Below, one piece after another: positions 9,596 to 18,299 of a stretch of 64,000 nt of DNA. Every line of letters begins with the position of its first letter. Position 1 is the first letter of the stretch. The notes beneath the pieces are model-generated. The model saw nothing but the letters and a program-made list of their open reading frames with translations, ran no database searches and was not told the DNA's origin. The DNA is from Parapedobacter luteus (GTDB lineage: Bacteria > Bacteroidota > Bacteroidia > Sphingobacteriales > Sphingobacteriaceae): the NCBI RefSeq assembly GCF_900168055.1, contig NZ_FUYS01000002.1:248888-312887 (forward strand). Reading direction: 5' to 3'. A program made the translations under genes and the position numbers.

Positions 9596-10618
9596 TTATA
9601 TCACAAGCCAAAGCAATTCAATCGGATCCCACAATATACATATCAGCCAGGTTTTTATTTGTGTGGGTAGATAACCGAAATACTTTTTAAATGCCGCCGT
9701 GAAATGGGTGCCGTGTTTGTAACCCACACGTTGAGCTACCGACGCTACCTTTTCGTTTTCCTCCAGCAGCATTTTTTTTGCAAGCTGCATGCGGTGTGCG
9801 GTAAGGTAATGGAATACCGTGGTGCCAAGGACCTGTTTGAAGTGCTTTTTCAGTGTCGCGTCATTGGTCCCCACGCGATGAGCCAGGCTCAATAACGTGT
9901 GGTTGGCGGCTGGCTCGTTGTGAAGGATGTCCCTGACTTGGTATACACGATGTACTTCGTCGTCGCGCAGTGGCTGGTGGTGATAAACAGTATCCGACTC
10001 CCAACGTTGTTCCGCTTGCAAGAGGAGAAGCTCAATGATTTTCGCTTTTAGGTAATAAGTCTTGGAAAAATCCCGTCGTTTACAATAGATGATGTCAAAG
10101 ACGAGTGCGCTTATCTCAGGGCTCAATGGCAGGCCTGCATCGCTCAAGGCCACCGGGTGCTGGCGGCTGATACTGCCGTTTAGCGCTGCAAAAGTGCGAT
10201 GATGGAGCGGAAAATATTTCGTGAACAAATCAAGATGTAAATCGATGATAAGCAGTTCTTGCGGTTCTTGATAAGGCCACTCAATGACAACGGGGGTATT
10301 TGCTGTGACGAAATAAAGGTTGTGACCGTGGGCCGACACCTCTGACGATAAGGATTGGCGTACTGTGATTCGCGTATTTCCCTGAATACAGCATACTACC
10401 TTGACAACAGACTCACGATATTCCATGACCATTTTACCCGCGGCAGCGCCGCCGGAAATTGCTGGCGCCCTGCCGTGCAGGCAATAGAAGTTTGTGCCCC
10501 GAAATCCAGACCAAATGAAATGATCAATGTCCGGTTGTACATCGATAGACAACGGGTTACAGGGGGCGGTTGGGTGCATTTCTCCGTTTTGCGTTGCCGT
10601 ATTTCCGTTTAAGGTCAT
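9596..10618 (-). CDS. AraC-family transcriptional regulator
   Basis: Of the 340 residues, the C-terminal part (about 225-325) is a two-helix-turn-helix AraC domain, with the second helix region VASVAQRVGYKHGTHFTAAF and the conserved KKYFGYLPTQ. The N-terminal 220 residues are an unassigned sensing domain with several Cys and His residues near the start. A 17-residue hydrophobic tail (WLICILW... LLWLVI) extends beyond the normal AraC end, possibly because the original stop was lost. It is divergent from a second SusC/SusD pair (81-base gap) and upstream of fecR on the same strand, so it may control either or both uptake loci. The 203-base gap down to fecR is AT-rich and holds no gene. Confidence 0.9.
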   Translation of the reverse strand: MTLNGNTATQNGEMHPTAPCNPLSIDVQPDIDHFIWSGFRGTNFYCLHGRAPAISGGAAAGKMVMEYRESVVKVVCCIQGNTRITVRQSLSSEVSAHGHNLYFVTANTPVVIEWPYQEPQELLIIDLHLDLFTKYFPLHHRTFAALNGSISRQHPVALSDAGLPLSPEISALVFDIIYCKRRDFSKTYYLKAKIIELLLLQAEQRWESDTVYHHQPLRDDEVHRVYQVRDILHNEPAANHTLLSLAHRVGTNDATLKKHFKQVLGTTVFHYLTAHRMQLAKKMLLEENEKVASVAQRVGYKHGTHFTAAFKKYFGYLPTQIKTWLICILWDPIELLWLVI

Positions 10619-10699
10619 TGTTATGTTGTTTAACCAGCTATTTTTGCGGCCAAATTACAAATTATTTAGACTATTTCTAAGTAAAATGACGAATATACG

Positions 10700-13600
10700 A
10701 TGAATAGACTTTACACATCAATCTTACTGCTTGCCATGTATGCAAATGTACTGGCTTTGCATGCGCAAGAACATGTCACTATCCGGGGGCGAATAATAGA
10801 TCAAGGAACGTCAAAACCGGTTATCGGTGCAACTGTTTCGATAAAGGAGAACGAGCGATCAGGCAGTTCCATCAGTGGTTCGGAAGGCGGGTTCACTATC
10901 CGGGCGCATGTAAACCAGACCATCGTCGTTACCAATGTAGGTTATTTGCCCGCGGAGTTAAAAGTGATAAATGAACAAGAACCTGTGCTGATCGCATTGG
11001 TTCCGGACAATAGGCAGCTATCGGAGGTGGTAGTCACCGGTGCACTGGGGCTTCAACGATCCGCACGCGAGTTGGGTACTTCGGCGCAGGTGGTTGACAA
11101 TGAGCACCTCAATCAAGGACGGGTAATCAATCCGTTGTTGGCACTGGCAAGCAAAGTATCCAGCCTGCGCATCAATGCCAGTGATGCCACTTCCGGAAAA
11201 ACAGATCCTTCCGTGCAAGTAAGGTTGCGGGGAACCCGTTCGTTTAACCGTGCGCAGAACGATCCCATATATGTCGTAGATGGCGTACCTATTCCTGACA
11301 TTGGCCGGCTGAATCCTAATGACATCGAAAGCATCACGGTGTTAAAAGGCGCTAACGCTGCGGCGCTGTACGGTTCAGAAGGTGTGAACGGTGCCATCAT
11401 GATCAACACCAAGGCCGGTAGCCGGGGAAGGGGCACCATACAGTTCAACAATGCAACCACGTTCTCAAACGTATTTCTTCTCCCACCCGCACAAACGGAA
11501 TTTGGACAAGGTCAGAACGGCGTTTATTCGGCTACCACTGCCGAATCCTGGGGGCCGAGGTTCAACGGCGAAATGATGCCGTTTGGTCCCCCCATCAACG
11601 GTGTACAGCCCGAGATTCGTTATGCGGCGCCAGGCAGTGACAACCGGCTCGAATTTTTCGATACTGGCGTAACCACGCAAAACGATATTTCATTCTCCGG
11701 TGGAGATGAGCAATCGACCTATTACCTGTCTGTACAAGACGTACGCATCAAAGGGGTAATCCCTGGAGACCAGTCGGCTCGCACCGGAGCGCGTTTCAAT
11801 GGGGCGCGTAATTTCGGCAAACTGAAGACAGCGTATTCTGTCAATTATATTTATTTCGACCGGAATACTACTCCTGATGGGCCGTGGCTCTCGGTCTATA
11901 CCCAGCCGGCTAACCTGGACTATAGCGAGTATCGCAACTGGGAAGACCCCAATTCGCCCGCCCACCCGTTGAATTGGTACAATACTGTCTCATCGACTAA
12001 AAATCCATTTTTCATGGCCGACAATACACGTAATACAGCCAAACAGCAGACACTCAACGGCCGAATCGAATTGGATTATCAATTTACGGATTGGTTTAAA
12101 GCGATTTACCGGCTTGGGTATTACAATACCAACGAAGACACCCGTGCGATGACAGGCAAATTGGCATCGCCCATTGGTGCGCGTAATGTAAATGGCTCGG
12201 TAGAGGACGGAGCCAATACATTCAGACGGCTGAACAACGACTTAATACTCAACTTCAATAAGCAGTTTGGCGATTTTAGCACCAATCTCTTACTCGGTCA
12301 GAATGTGCGGATGGACGAAACCAAAGCCATCGGTGTAGGAGCGTCCAATCTGTTGCTGGAAGATCTGTTTAATCCGGGCAGCCGTATAGGGGAGCTTTCG
12401 GGAAGTTCGCGGATTGAACAGTACCGTTCCTTAGGCACGTATGGGGAGCTGACCGGCGGATACCGAAATTATCTCTTTTTGACCTTGACCGGCCGCTATG
12501 ATCAAGTATCGGTATTAAGCAAAGACAACAGGGGGTATTTTTATCCCGGTATCAGCACCTCGTTCGTGTTTACGGATGCCATCCCGAGCTTGAAAGATCA
12601 TCGGGTAGTCAACTACGGTAAAATCTATGCATCGTTCAACCGTACCGGAAACGTGACGTTGTCGCCTTATAGTCTCAATAACCCGTATAGCCAATCCGGC
12701 GGATTCCCATACGGTTCGCTTGTCGGTTTCTTGCCGTCCTTGACCAACCCGAATCCGAATATAGAACCGGAATTTGTGACGTCTTATGAAGCAGGGTTTC
12801 AGTTGGCCTTGTTTAACAACCGCTTGAATATCGATGCTGCGTACGTCTATTCGGATTCAGATGGGCAGATTTTTACGGCACTCTCGTCAAGCGCAACAGG
12901 ATATAATAATTCCATCGTGAATGCCGGCCGCTTGACGAATAGCATCATTGAACTGTCGCTCAACGGGGATGTCGTTCGAAATAATAGCCTGAGATGGAAC
13001 CTTGGTTTTAACTTCTCGTATACCGACAATCAGGTGAAGGAGCTATATTCGGGCAACGAATTCCGGATTTTCCGTCAGTCTTATGCGATTATCGGGCAGC
13101 AATACCCGACGCTGAAGGTAAGCGACTATGCGAGGGATCCGCAAGGACGGATTATCGTCGACGAAAATGGCAATACCAGTACGCTGGATGACAATACGGT
13201 GCTGGGCACCATGGTGCCTCCTTACCTGATGGGATTGAACTCAACGGTGACTTATAAAGGCTTCCAACTGGGCTTGCAGTTCGACGCCCGTATGGGCGGA
13301 TGGATTTATTCAGAAGTGGTGCCGCGTATGTATACCGCCGGTACACACCCCGCTACCGTAGCGTATGGGCGACAGCCATTCATCATGCCCAATACCGTGA
13401 TAGACAATGGCGATGGGACGTACAGCCCCAACACGTCGGTGGAGTCGAGGGGGGATAAGGCATTTTGGCAGTCGCAGGGTAATGTGCAAATAAATACCGC
13501 CGCGAAGGGCGATTACTTAAAGCTTCGGGAACTGAATTTATCGTACACGTTACCCAAATCCTGGCTGTCCAACCAACGGGTTATCAGCGCGGCAAGCATC

Positions 13601-13753
13601 GGTTTTATCGCAAACAATTTGTTTATCATCCGGCATAGTTCCAATACATTGGGCGATGCCGAGTCCTTATATAACCAGACCGACGGTTACTTGAGCTTTC
13701 GCCAAATCCCGCCGTCACGTACGTATGGATTTAATGTGAATGTGACCTTCTAA
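10700..13753 (+). CDS. SusC/RagA-family TonB-dependent transporter without STN domain
   Basis: The 1017-residue outer-membrane receptor has a signal peptide (about 1-22), a carboxypeptidase-regulatory-like domain (about 25-105, VTIRGRIIDQGTSKPVIGA), a TonB box region (QLSEVVVTG), plug domain (about 120-235, with the VLKGANAAALYGSEGVNGA signature) and a long barrel ending in NVTF. Unlike the other SusC in this window it has no STN domain, so it is not expected to signal through a FecR protein. It starts 81 bases from the divergent araC gene and is followed 34 bases later by its susD. The substrate cannot be read from the sequence; no hydrolase lies in the operon. Confidence 0.95.
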   Translation: MNRLYTSILLLAMYANVLALHAQEHVTIRGRIIDQGTSKPVIGATVSIKENERSGSSISGSEGGFTIRAHVNQTIVVTNVGYLPAELKVINEQEPVLIALVPDNRQLSEVVVTGALGLQRSARELGTSAQVVDNEHLNQGRVINPLLALASKVSSLRINASDATSGKTDPSVQVRLRGTRSFNRAQNDPIYVVDGVPIPDIGRLNPNDIESITVLKGANAAALYGSEGVNGAIMINTKAGSRGRGTIQFNNATTFSNVFLLPPAQTEFGQGQNGVYSATTAESWGPRFNGEMMPFGPPINGVQPEIRYAAPGSDNRLEFFDTGVTTQNDISFSGGDEQSTYYLSVQDVRIKGVIPGDQSARTGARFNGARNFGKLKTAYSVNYIYFDRNTTPDGPWLSVYTQPANLDYSEYRNWEDPNSPAHPLNWYNTVSSTKNPFFMADNTRNTAKQQTLNGRIELDYQFTDWFKAIYRLGYYNTNEDTRAMTGKLASPIGARNVNGSVEDGANTFRRLNNDLILNFNKQFGDFSTNLLLGQNVRMDETKAIGVGASNLLLEDLFNPGSRIGELSGSSRIEQYRSLGTYGELTGGYRNYLFLTLTGRYDQVSVLSKDNRGYFYPGISTSFVFTDAIPSLKDHRVVNYGKIYASFNRTGNVTLSPYSLNNPYSQSGGFPYGSLVGFLPSLTNPNPNIEPEFVTSYEAGFQLALFNNRLNIDAAYVYSDSDGQIFTALSSSATGYNNSIVNAGRLTNSIIELSLNGDVVRNNSLRWNLGFNFSYTDNQVKELYSGNEFRIFRQSYAIIGQQYPTLKVSDYARDPQGRIIVDENGNTSTLDDNTVLGTMVPPYLMGLNSTVTYKGFQLGLQFDARMGGWIYSEVVPRMYTAGTHPATVAYGRQPFIMPNTVIDNGDGTYSPNTSVESRGDKAFWQSQGNVQINTAAKGDYLKLRELNLSYTLPKSWLSNQRVISAASIGFIANNLFIIRHSSNTLGDAESLYNQTDGYLSFRQIPPSRTYGFNVNVTF

Positions 13754-13787
13754 TGAGTTTTTTAATATTCAAAAGTAAACGATTACA

Positions 13788-15299
13788 ATGAAACATATTT
13801 TTAGAGTAGCTGTTTTTTCAGGGCTGTCTATCCTGGCCGCTTCCTGCGACAGTTTTCTGGACGTCAATGTGAATCCGAATGCGCCGGTTAATGAAAACCT
13901 CACCTTGGCTTCGAAACTTCCTGCGGCCCTTAATAGCACGGCCACGCAGGAGGTGTTGCAGCTCAATCAATTAGGTGCATTCTGGGGTGGGTATTGGGGC
14001 ACAACAAGTGAGGCACTCGCGTCGTTTAATGACATTAAGTACTACGACGGGATAGGAATCCGTGGGTCCAGGGATGGCATCCAGATTTGGGAGAATACCT
14101 ACAACATTTTGTTGTATTATAAATTAATAAAGGATCAGGCAGAAACGGAACAAGCAGGGTTTTACGCAGGAATCTCCAAAATCATGATGGGATGGCATTT
14201 TATGCGGCTTGTGGATATTTATAACAATGTGCCCTTCGACGAGGCTTTACAGGGCACCAATATGCCACAGCCGACCTACCAATCCGGCCAGGAGGTGTAT
14301 CAAAAGTCGATCGACTTGATCACCGAAGGTATCCTAGACATCAAATCTGCATCGGTGGCACCGGCCAGTGACGATATTTTCTTCGCCGGAAACCGAACAC
14401 TTTGGGCGAAATTTGGAAATACTGTCAAGTTGCGCGCACTGTTGCAGCAATCGGAGGTCTCTTCCCAAAGCGGTTACATATCGGCCGAAATTCAAAAGAT
14501 CATACAAGAAGGGTCCGGTTTCCTGGGCATTGGCGAAAACGCCTATTGCAACCCCGGTTACTTAAACACGGCCGGCAAAATGAACCCATTTTATGAGACA
14601 TATTACCGTAACGCGGGTGGCGCAACGGTAGCCAACCATACGAATATTCGGCCTACCGAATACCTCATCGAGAAGTACCAAGCATTGAATGATCCCCGTT
14701 TGGACCAGCTTTATTTAACAGCCAGCGGATCATATAAAGGTGTACGGTTTGGCAACCCGGTAGCGGCAGACGAATATAACGCAGACAATACTTCAGCATT
14801 GAAAGGGCCGGTCGAAAACGGTAACCAGCCTGCTGGTTTGTTGAAAAGCTTCAACCAATCTACGGTGATCCTCTCTTCTTTCGAAAGCCTGTTTCTGCAA
14901 GCTGAAGCTGCTGAGCGCGGTTGGATTGATGGTGCTGCCGCCACGTTTTATCGTCAGGCCGTTGCGGAGTCGTTTGCCTATATCGGACTTAGCGGTTCGG
15001 AAGCTGAAACGTATACCGCGCAACCGGCTGTTGCATTGGGCGAGGCAGGTAACAGGATAGCACGGATCATCGAGCAAAAATGGCTGGCCATAAACAGCAT
15101 CAATAGCTTCCAAGCCTGGAACGATTTCAGAAGATTGGGATTGCCCGATTTTCCTAATTCCGAAAGTGCGCCGTCGGCTGACGCGAGGCCCTTGCGGCTG
15201 ATGTATCCCGAAACCGAACTCCAGACAAACAGGGACGAGGTAAACCGGCAAGGGGGCGACAACATTACGAGCGATCGTGTGTGGTGGGATATTGATTAA
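13788..15299 (+). CDS. SusD/RagB-family outer-membrane lipoprotein
   Basis: The 503-residue protein has a lipoprotein signal peptide ending LAASC (cysteine at about residue 20) followed by DSFLDVNVNPNAP, the typical SusD_2 start. The C-terminal half keeps the family pattern of a helical bundle with EQKWLAINSINSFQAWNDF-like sequence (key words EQKWLA, AWNDFRR) and ends near LMYPETELQTN. It forms the second gene of the SusC/SusD pair and is followed by a rho-independent terminator, so the operon probably holds only these two genes. The lid and substrate-capture role is known for the family; the ligand is unknown. Confidence 0.94.
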   Translation: MKHIFRVAVFSGLSILAASCDSFLDVNVNPNAPVNENLTLASKLPAALNSTATQEVLQLNQLGAFWGGYWGTTSEALASFNDIKYYDGIGIRGSRDGIQIWENTYNILLYYKLIKDQAETEQAGFYAGISKIMMGWHFMRLVDIYNNVPFDEALQGTNMPQPTYQSGQEVYQKSIDLITEGILDIKSASVAPASDDIFFAGNRTLWAKFGNTVKLRALLQQSEVSSQSGYISAEIQKIIQEGSGFLGIGENAYCNPGYLNTAGKMNPFYETYYRNAGGATVANHTNIRPTEYLIEKYQALNDPRLDQLYLTASGSYKGVRFGNPVAADEYNADNTSALKGPVENGNQPAGLLKSFNQSTVILSSFESLFLQAEAAERGWIDGAAATFYRQAVAESFAYIGLSGSEAETYTAQPAVALGEAGNRIARIIEQKWLAINSINSFQAWNDFRRLGLPDFPNSESAPSADARPLRLMYPETELQTNRDEVNRQGGDNITSDRVWWDID

Positions 15300-15322
15300 C
15301 GCTTTACCGGCATAAACTATGG

Positions 15323-15358
15323 AACACACGTTGCCCGTTCGGGTGGTGTGTTTTTTTT
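15323..15358 (+). terminator. Rho-independent terminator of the second susCD operon
   Basis: AACACAC pairs with GTGTGTT and an inner GCCCG pairs with CGGGT around a short loop, followed by a run of eight T (15351-15358). It begins 24 bases after the susD stop codon. Its position shows that the downstream MATE gene is transcribed separately and does not start at the ATG at 15319. Confidence 0.85.
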
Positions 15359-15373
15359 ATGATTTGGGCGCGA

Positions 15374-15381
15374 TAAATTTG
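15374..15381 (+). promoter_or_regulatory. Minus-7 element for the MATE gene
   Basis: TAAATTTG matches the Bacteroidota TAnnTTTG consensus exactly and lies 36 bases before the GTG start of the MATE gene and just after the susD terminator. No clear TTG minus-33 element is seen at the usual spacing. Confidence 0.5.
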
Positions 15382-15417
15382 TACCTTTATCGCTCCTATA
15401 TTAGACAGCTGTATACT

Positions 15418-16806
15418 GTGCGACAACGATTCGCTCTATATAAACCATACTATTTAAGTACACTGGCGTTGGCCGGTCCAGTAATGATCTCGCAACTGGG
15501 GCACATGATGGTGCAGACAGCCGACAGCATTGTCGTCGGGCATTTTGCCGGTACCATACCGCTTGCCGCTGTATCTTTGGTGCACAGCGTGTTTATGATC
15601 GTCATGGTTGTTGGCCTCGGTATCGCCTATGGGCTCACACCGTTGATAGCACAGGAAAATGGTCGGAAGCACTATGAAGAATGCGGAGTCCTGCTTTCCA
15701 ATAGTTTGTGGATTAATACCTTGTCTGGCATCTTGTTGTTTTGTTTGGTGTATTTCGGCTCCATGGCTGTCATCGATCACCTCGATCAAGATCCCGCAGT
15801 GGTCCGCGAAGCGAAGCCTTATCTGTTTATCCTCGGTCTGTCCGTTGTGCCGATGATGGTATTTAGTACGTTCAAGCAATTTGCGGAAGGATTGGGATTC
15901 ACCAGGCAAGCGATGAACATCACGATATGGGGGAATGTATTGAATATACTGTTGGCAATTATTCTGGTGAAAGGAATGTTCGGTTTTGCTCCCATGGGCG
16001 TGAGGGGTGTAGGCTATGCGACGCTGACTGACCGGTGCTTGATGGCGCTTGTGATGGGATTTTATGTGTTCCGATCGGTTAATTTCAAGCGCTATTTAAA
16101 GCGATTTGACGTCTGGCGCATTGGCTTCCACAGGTGTATAGCCATCCTGCGTATCGGTGCACCAGTAGCGCTGCAATACGTATTTGAAGTGGGGGCTTTT
16201 GCGGCTGCGGCGGTAATCGCTGGAACAATAGGAGCCAATGAGCAGGCGGCACATCAAGTGGCAATCACCATGGCGGCCACCACCTATATGATGGCGAGCG
16301 GCATTGCTGCCGCAGCAACCATCAAGACGGGCAATAGTTATGGAAAATACAATATCCCGCGGTTGAAGCGATTTGCGCTGTCCAGCTATCTTATCGTTCT
16401 GGCATTCATGGGCTTTGCAGCTGTGGTGTTTGTGGTATTCAACCGGTATCTCCCATGGATTTTTACCAGCGACCTCGTAGTTATTGGCATCGCCGCCCAG
16501 CTATTGATTATCGCGGGATTGTTCCAGCTGTTTGATGGTACGCAGGTAGTCGGGCTGGGCATTCTGCGTGGCATGGGCGATGTCAATATCCCCACGCTGA
16601 TAACTTTCGTGGCCTACTGGGTGATAGGGTTACCCTGCGCCTACGTGCTGGGTATCTCCCTTGGTTTTGGTGTGAAGGGGATATGGTACGGGCTTACGCT
16701 CGGCCTGTTTACCTCTTCGGTATTGCTGTATCTACGGTATCGCCGGGTAGTGTTTAAATCTCCCGATTTACATCCCAGTTTTCGAGGTAATCCGCAACGC
16801 GTTTAA
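15418..16806 (+). CDS. MATE-family multidrug/sodium efflux transporter
   Basis: An inner-membrane antiporter of 462 residues with about 12 membrane segments in two MatE repeats. Characteristic features are the N-terminal GPVMISQLGHMMVQTADSIVVGHF-like stretch (key words GPVMISQ, TADSIVVG) and the repeat-like VALQYVFEVGAF segment in the second half. I chose the GTG at 15418: the ATG at 15319 lies inside the preceding terminator, and a TAAATTTG minus-7 element at 15374-15381 would put the transcript start near 15388. The 3' end overlaps the convergent E2 gene by 53 bases. The exported substrate (cationic drug or metabolite) cannot be told from the sequence. Confidence 0.92.
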   Translation: MRQRFALYKPYYLSTLALAGPVMISQLGHMMVQTADSIVVGHFAGTIPLAAVSLVHSVFMIVMVVGLGIAYGLTPLIAQENGRKHYEECGVLLSNSLWINTLSGILLFCLVYFGSMAVIDHLDQDPAVVREAKPYLFILGLSVVPMMVFSTFKQFAEGLGFTRQAMNITIWGNVLNILLAIILVKGMFGFAPMGVRGVGYATLTDRCLMALVMGFYVFRSVNFKRYLKRFDVWRIGFHRCIAILRIGAPVALQYVFEVGAFAAAAVIAGTIGANEQAAHQVAITMAATTYMMASGIAAAATIKTGNSYGKYNIPRLKRFALSSYLIVLAFMGFAAVVFVVFNRYLPWIFTSDLVVIGIAAQLLIIAGLFQLFDGTQVVGLGILRGMGDVNIPTLITFVAYWVIGLPCAYVLGISLGFGVKGIWYGLTLGLFTSSVLLYLRYRRVVFKSPDLHPSFRGNPQRV

Positions 16807-18121
16807 CAAACCGCCCGCCGAGCGCACCATCCACCACGCGGTGGTCATAAGACAATGAGAGGTACATCATATGCCGTATCCCGATCATGTCGCCGTACGC
16901 CGTTTCGATGACCGCAGGTTTTTTTGTGATGGTGCCCACGGCCAATATGGCTACTTGCGGTTGGTTAATGATAGGCGTCCCCATGATATTGCCGAAAGCG
17001 CCGATGTTGGTTAGGGTGAATGTGCCGTCTTGGGTATCGTCCGGTTTCAGCCGGTTGGCTCGAGCGCGGTTTGCCAGGTCGTTTACGGCTTTGCTAAGGC
17101 CGACCAAACTGAGCTGATCGGCATTTTTGATGACCGGAACAATCAGGTTACCTGAAGGCAATGCGGCGGCCATCCCGATGTTGATATGACGTTTTTTGAT
17201 GATTTGTGTCCCGTTTACCGAAACGTTGACCATGGGAAAATCCTTTAGGGCCTTGCTTACGGCTTCGATAAAGATAGGCGTAAAAGTGATTTTTTCACCT
17301 TCACGCTTTTCGTACGCATCCTTTACCTTATTTCTCCAATTGACCAGATTGGTCACATCAGCCTCCACAAATGAGCATACATGCGGTGAGGTTTGCACAC
17401 TCCTGACCATGTGGTCAGCGATTAATCGGCGCATGCGATCCATTTCGATGATTTCGTCCTGTGGAGATAGGACGAGGGTTGGTTCTTGGTGATGCCAATC
17501 CTGCTTGCTGGTAGGAAGCGGATCGGGGATAACCGTTTGCGTCTGTGCTGAAACGTCTGACACCTGGGTTTTGCGTTCGTTTTGTGCCTGATGCCGCGCC
17601 GCCTTTTTGGTTTCCAAATAGTTCAATACATCTTGTTTAGTCACCCTGCCCTCATTGCCCGTGCCAACGATCTTGTCCAGCTCTTCACTGGTAATGCCCT
17701 CTTCAGCAGCGATGTTTTTGACGAGTGGTGAGTAGAAGCGCGAATCAGGCGCCTGGGTATGTGGCTGGCGCTCCGGTTCTGCCAACTGCGCAATGCCCGG
17801 GATATCATGAGCGGTATGTTCCTCGGTAGTTGTTTCGAGGGGCTGTTCGGCAGGCCGGTCAGTGGTATCACTGTTTTCGTCCGCTACTTCAATAATGGCT
17901 ACAACATCGCCTACCTGGGCAACCGTATTTTCGGCAAAGCGTTGTTCTTTAAGTATCCCCGCCACGGGCGATGGTACGTCCGAATCTACTTTGTCCGTGG
18001 CAATTTCCAATACCGGCTCATCTTCCTCGACGTGATCACCGGGATGCTTTAACCATTTTATTACGGTTGCTTCCGATACGCTTTCACCCATGCGGGGGAG
18101 TTGTAAATTGAATGTTGCCAT
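16754..18121 (-). CDS. Dihydrolipoamide acyltransferase (E2) of a 2-oxoacid dehydrogenase complex
   Basis: The 455-residue E2 core enzyme moves an acyl group from lipoamide to CoA. Domains in order: lipoyl domain (about 1-78, lipoylated lysine in the TDKVDSDV motif), a linker rich in E, T and P, a peripheral subunit-binding domain (about 130-168, FYSPLVKNIA through GRVTKQDVLNYL) and the catalytic domain (about 225-455) with the active-site SYDHRVVDG. It stands alone, without E1 or E3 genes beside it. The sequence resembles branched-chain 2-oxoacid dehydrogenase E2 proteins of Bacteroidota more than the mitochondrial-type pyruvate E2, but substrate class is uncertain. Confidence 0.93.
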   Translation of the reverse strand: MATFNLQLPRMGESVSEATVIKWLKHPGDHVEEDEPVLEIATDKVDSDVPSPVAGILKEQRFAENTVAQVGDVVAIIEVADENSDTTDRPAEQPLETTTEEHTAHDIPGIAQLAEPERQPHTQAPDSRFYSPLVKNIAAEEGITSEELDKIVGTGNEGRVTKQDVLNYLETKKAARHQAQNERKTQVSDVSAQTQTVIPDPLPTSKQDWHHQEPTLVLSPQDEIIEMDRMRRLIADHMVRSVQTSPHVCSFVEADVTNLVNWRNKVKDAYEKREGEKITFTPIFIEAVSKALKDFPMVNVSVNGTQIIKKRHINIGMAAALPSGNLIVPVIKNADQLSLVGLSKAVNDLANRARANRLKPDDTQDGTFTLTNIGAFGNIMGTPIINQPQVAILAVGTITKKPAVIETAYGDMIGIRHMMYLSLSYDHRVVDGALGGRFVKRVADYLENWDVNREI

Positions 18122-18299
18122 AAGCTAATTTTATCTGTTTCACGCCGGCGCTATTCGGATGGGATAGCTTGCCTGCTTTGTGACACTGCACCTCCTGCCA
18201 ATCCGGCCCAAGTTACATAAATAATCGAATAAAAATAAAAGAACGGAATTTTATTTCGCTAAATTGTGTTTTTCCGCAATTAAAAAGTTGTCTCGTAGC

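Noticed and set aside
9480-9674. Open frame between fecR and araC as a possible ECF sigma remnant or small protein
   Set aside because: The DNA is AT-rich and low in complexity; the predicted peptide has no sigma region 2 or 4 pattern and overlaps the end of the araC gene.
15319-15417. Upstream ATG start for the MATE transporter
   Set aside because: It lies before a perfect terminator hairpin and adds residues unlike any MATE N-terminus; the GTG at 15418 agrees with a promoter element.
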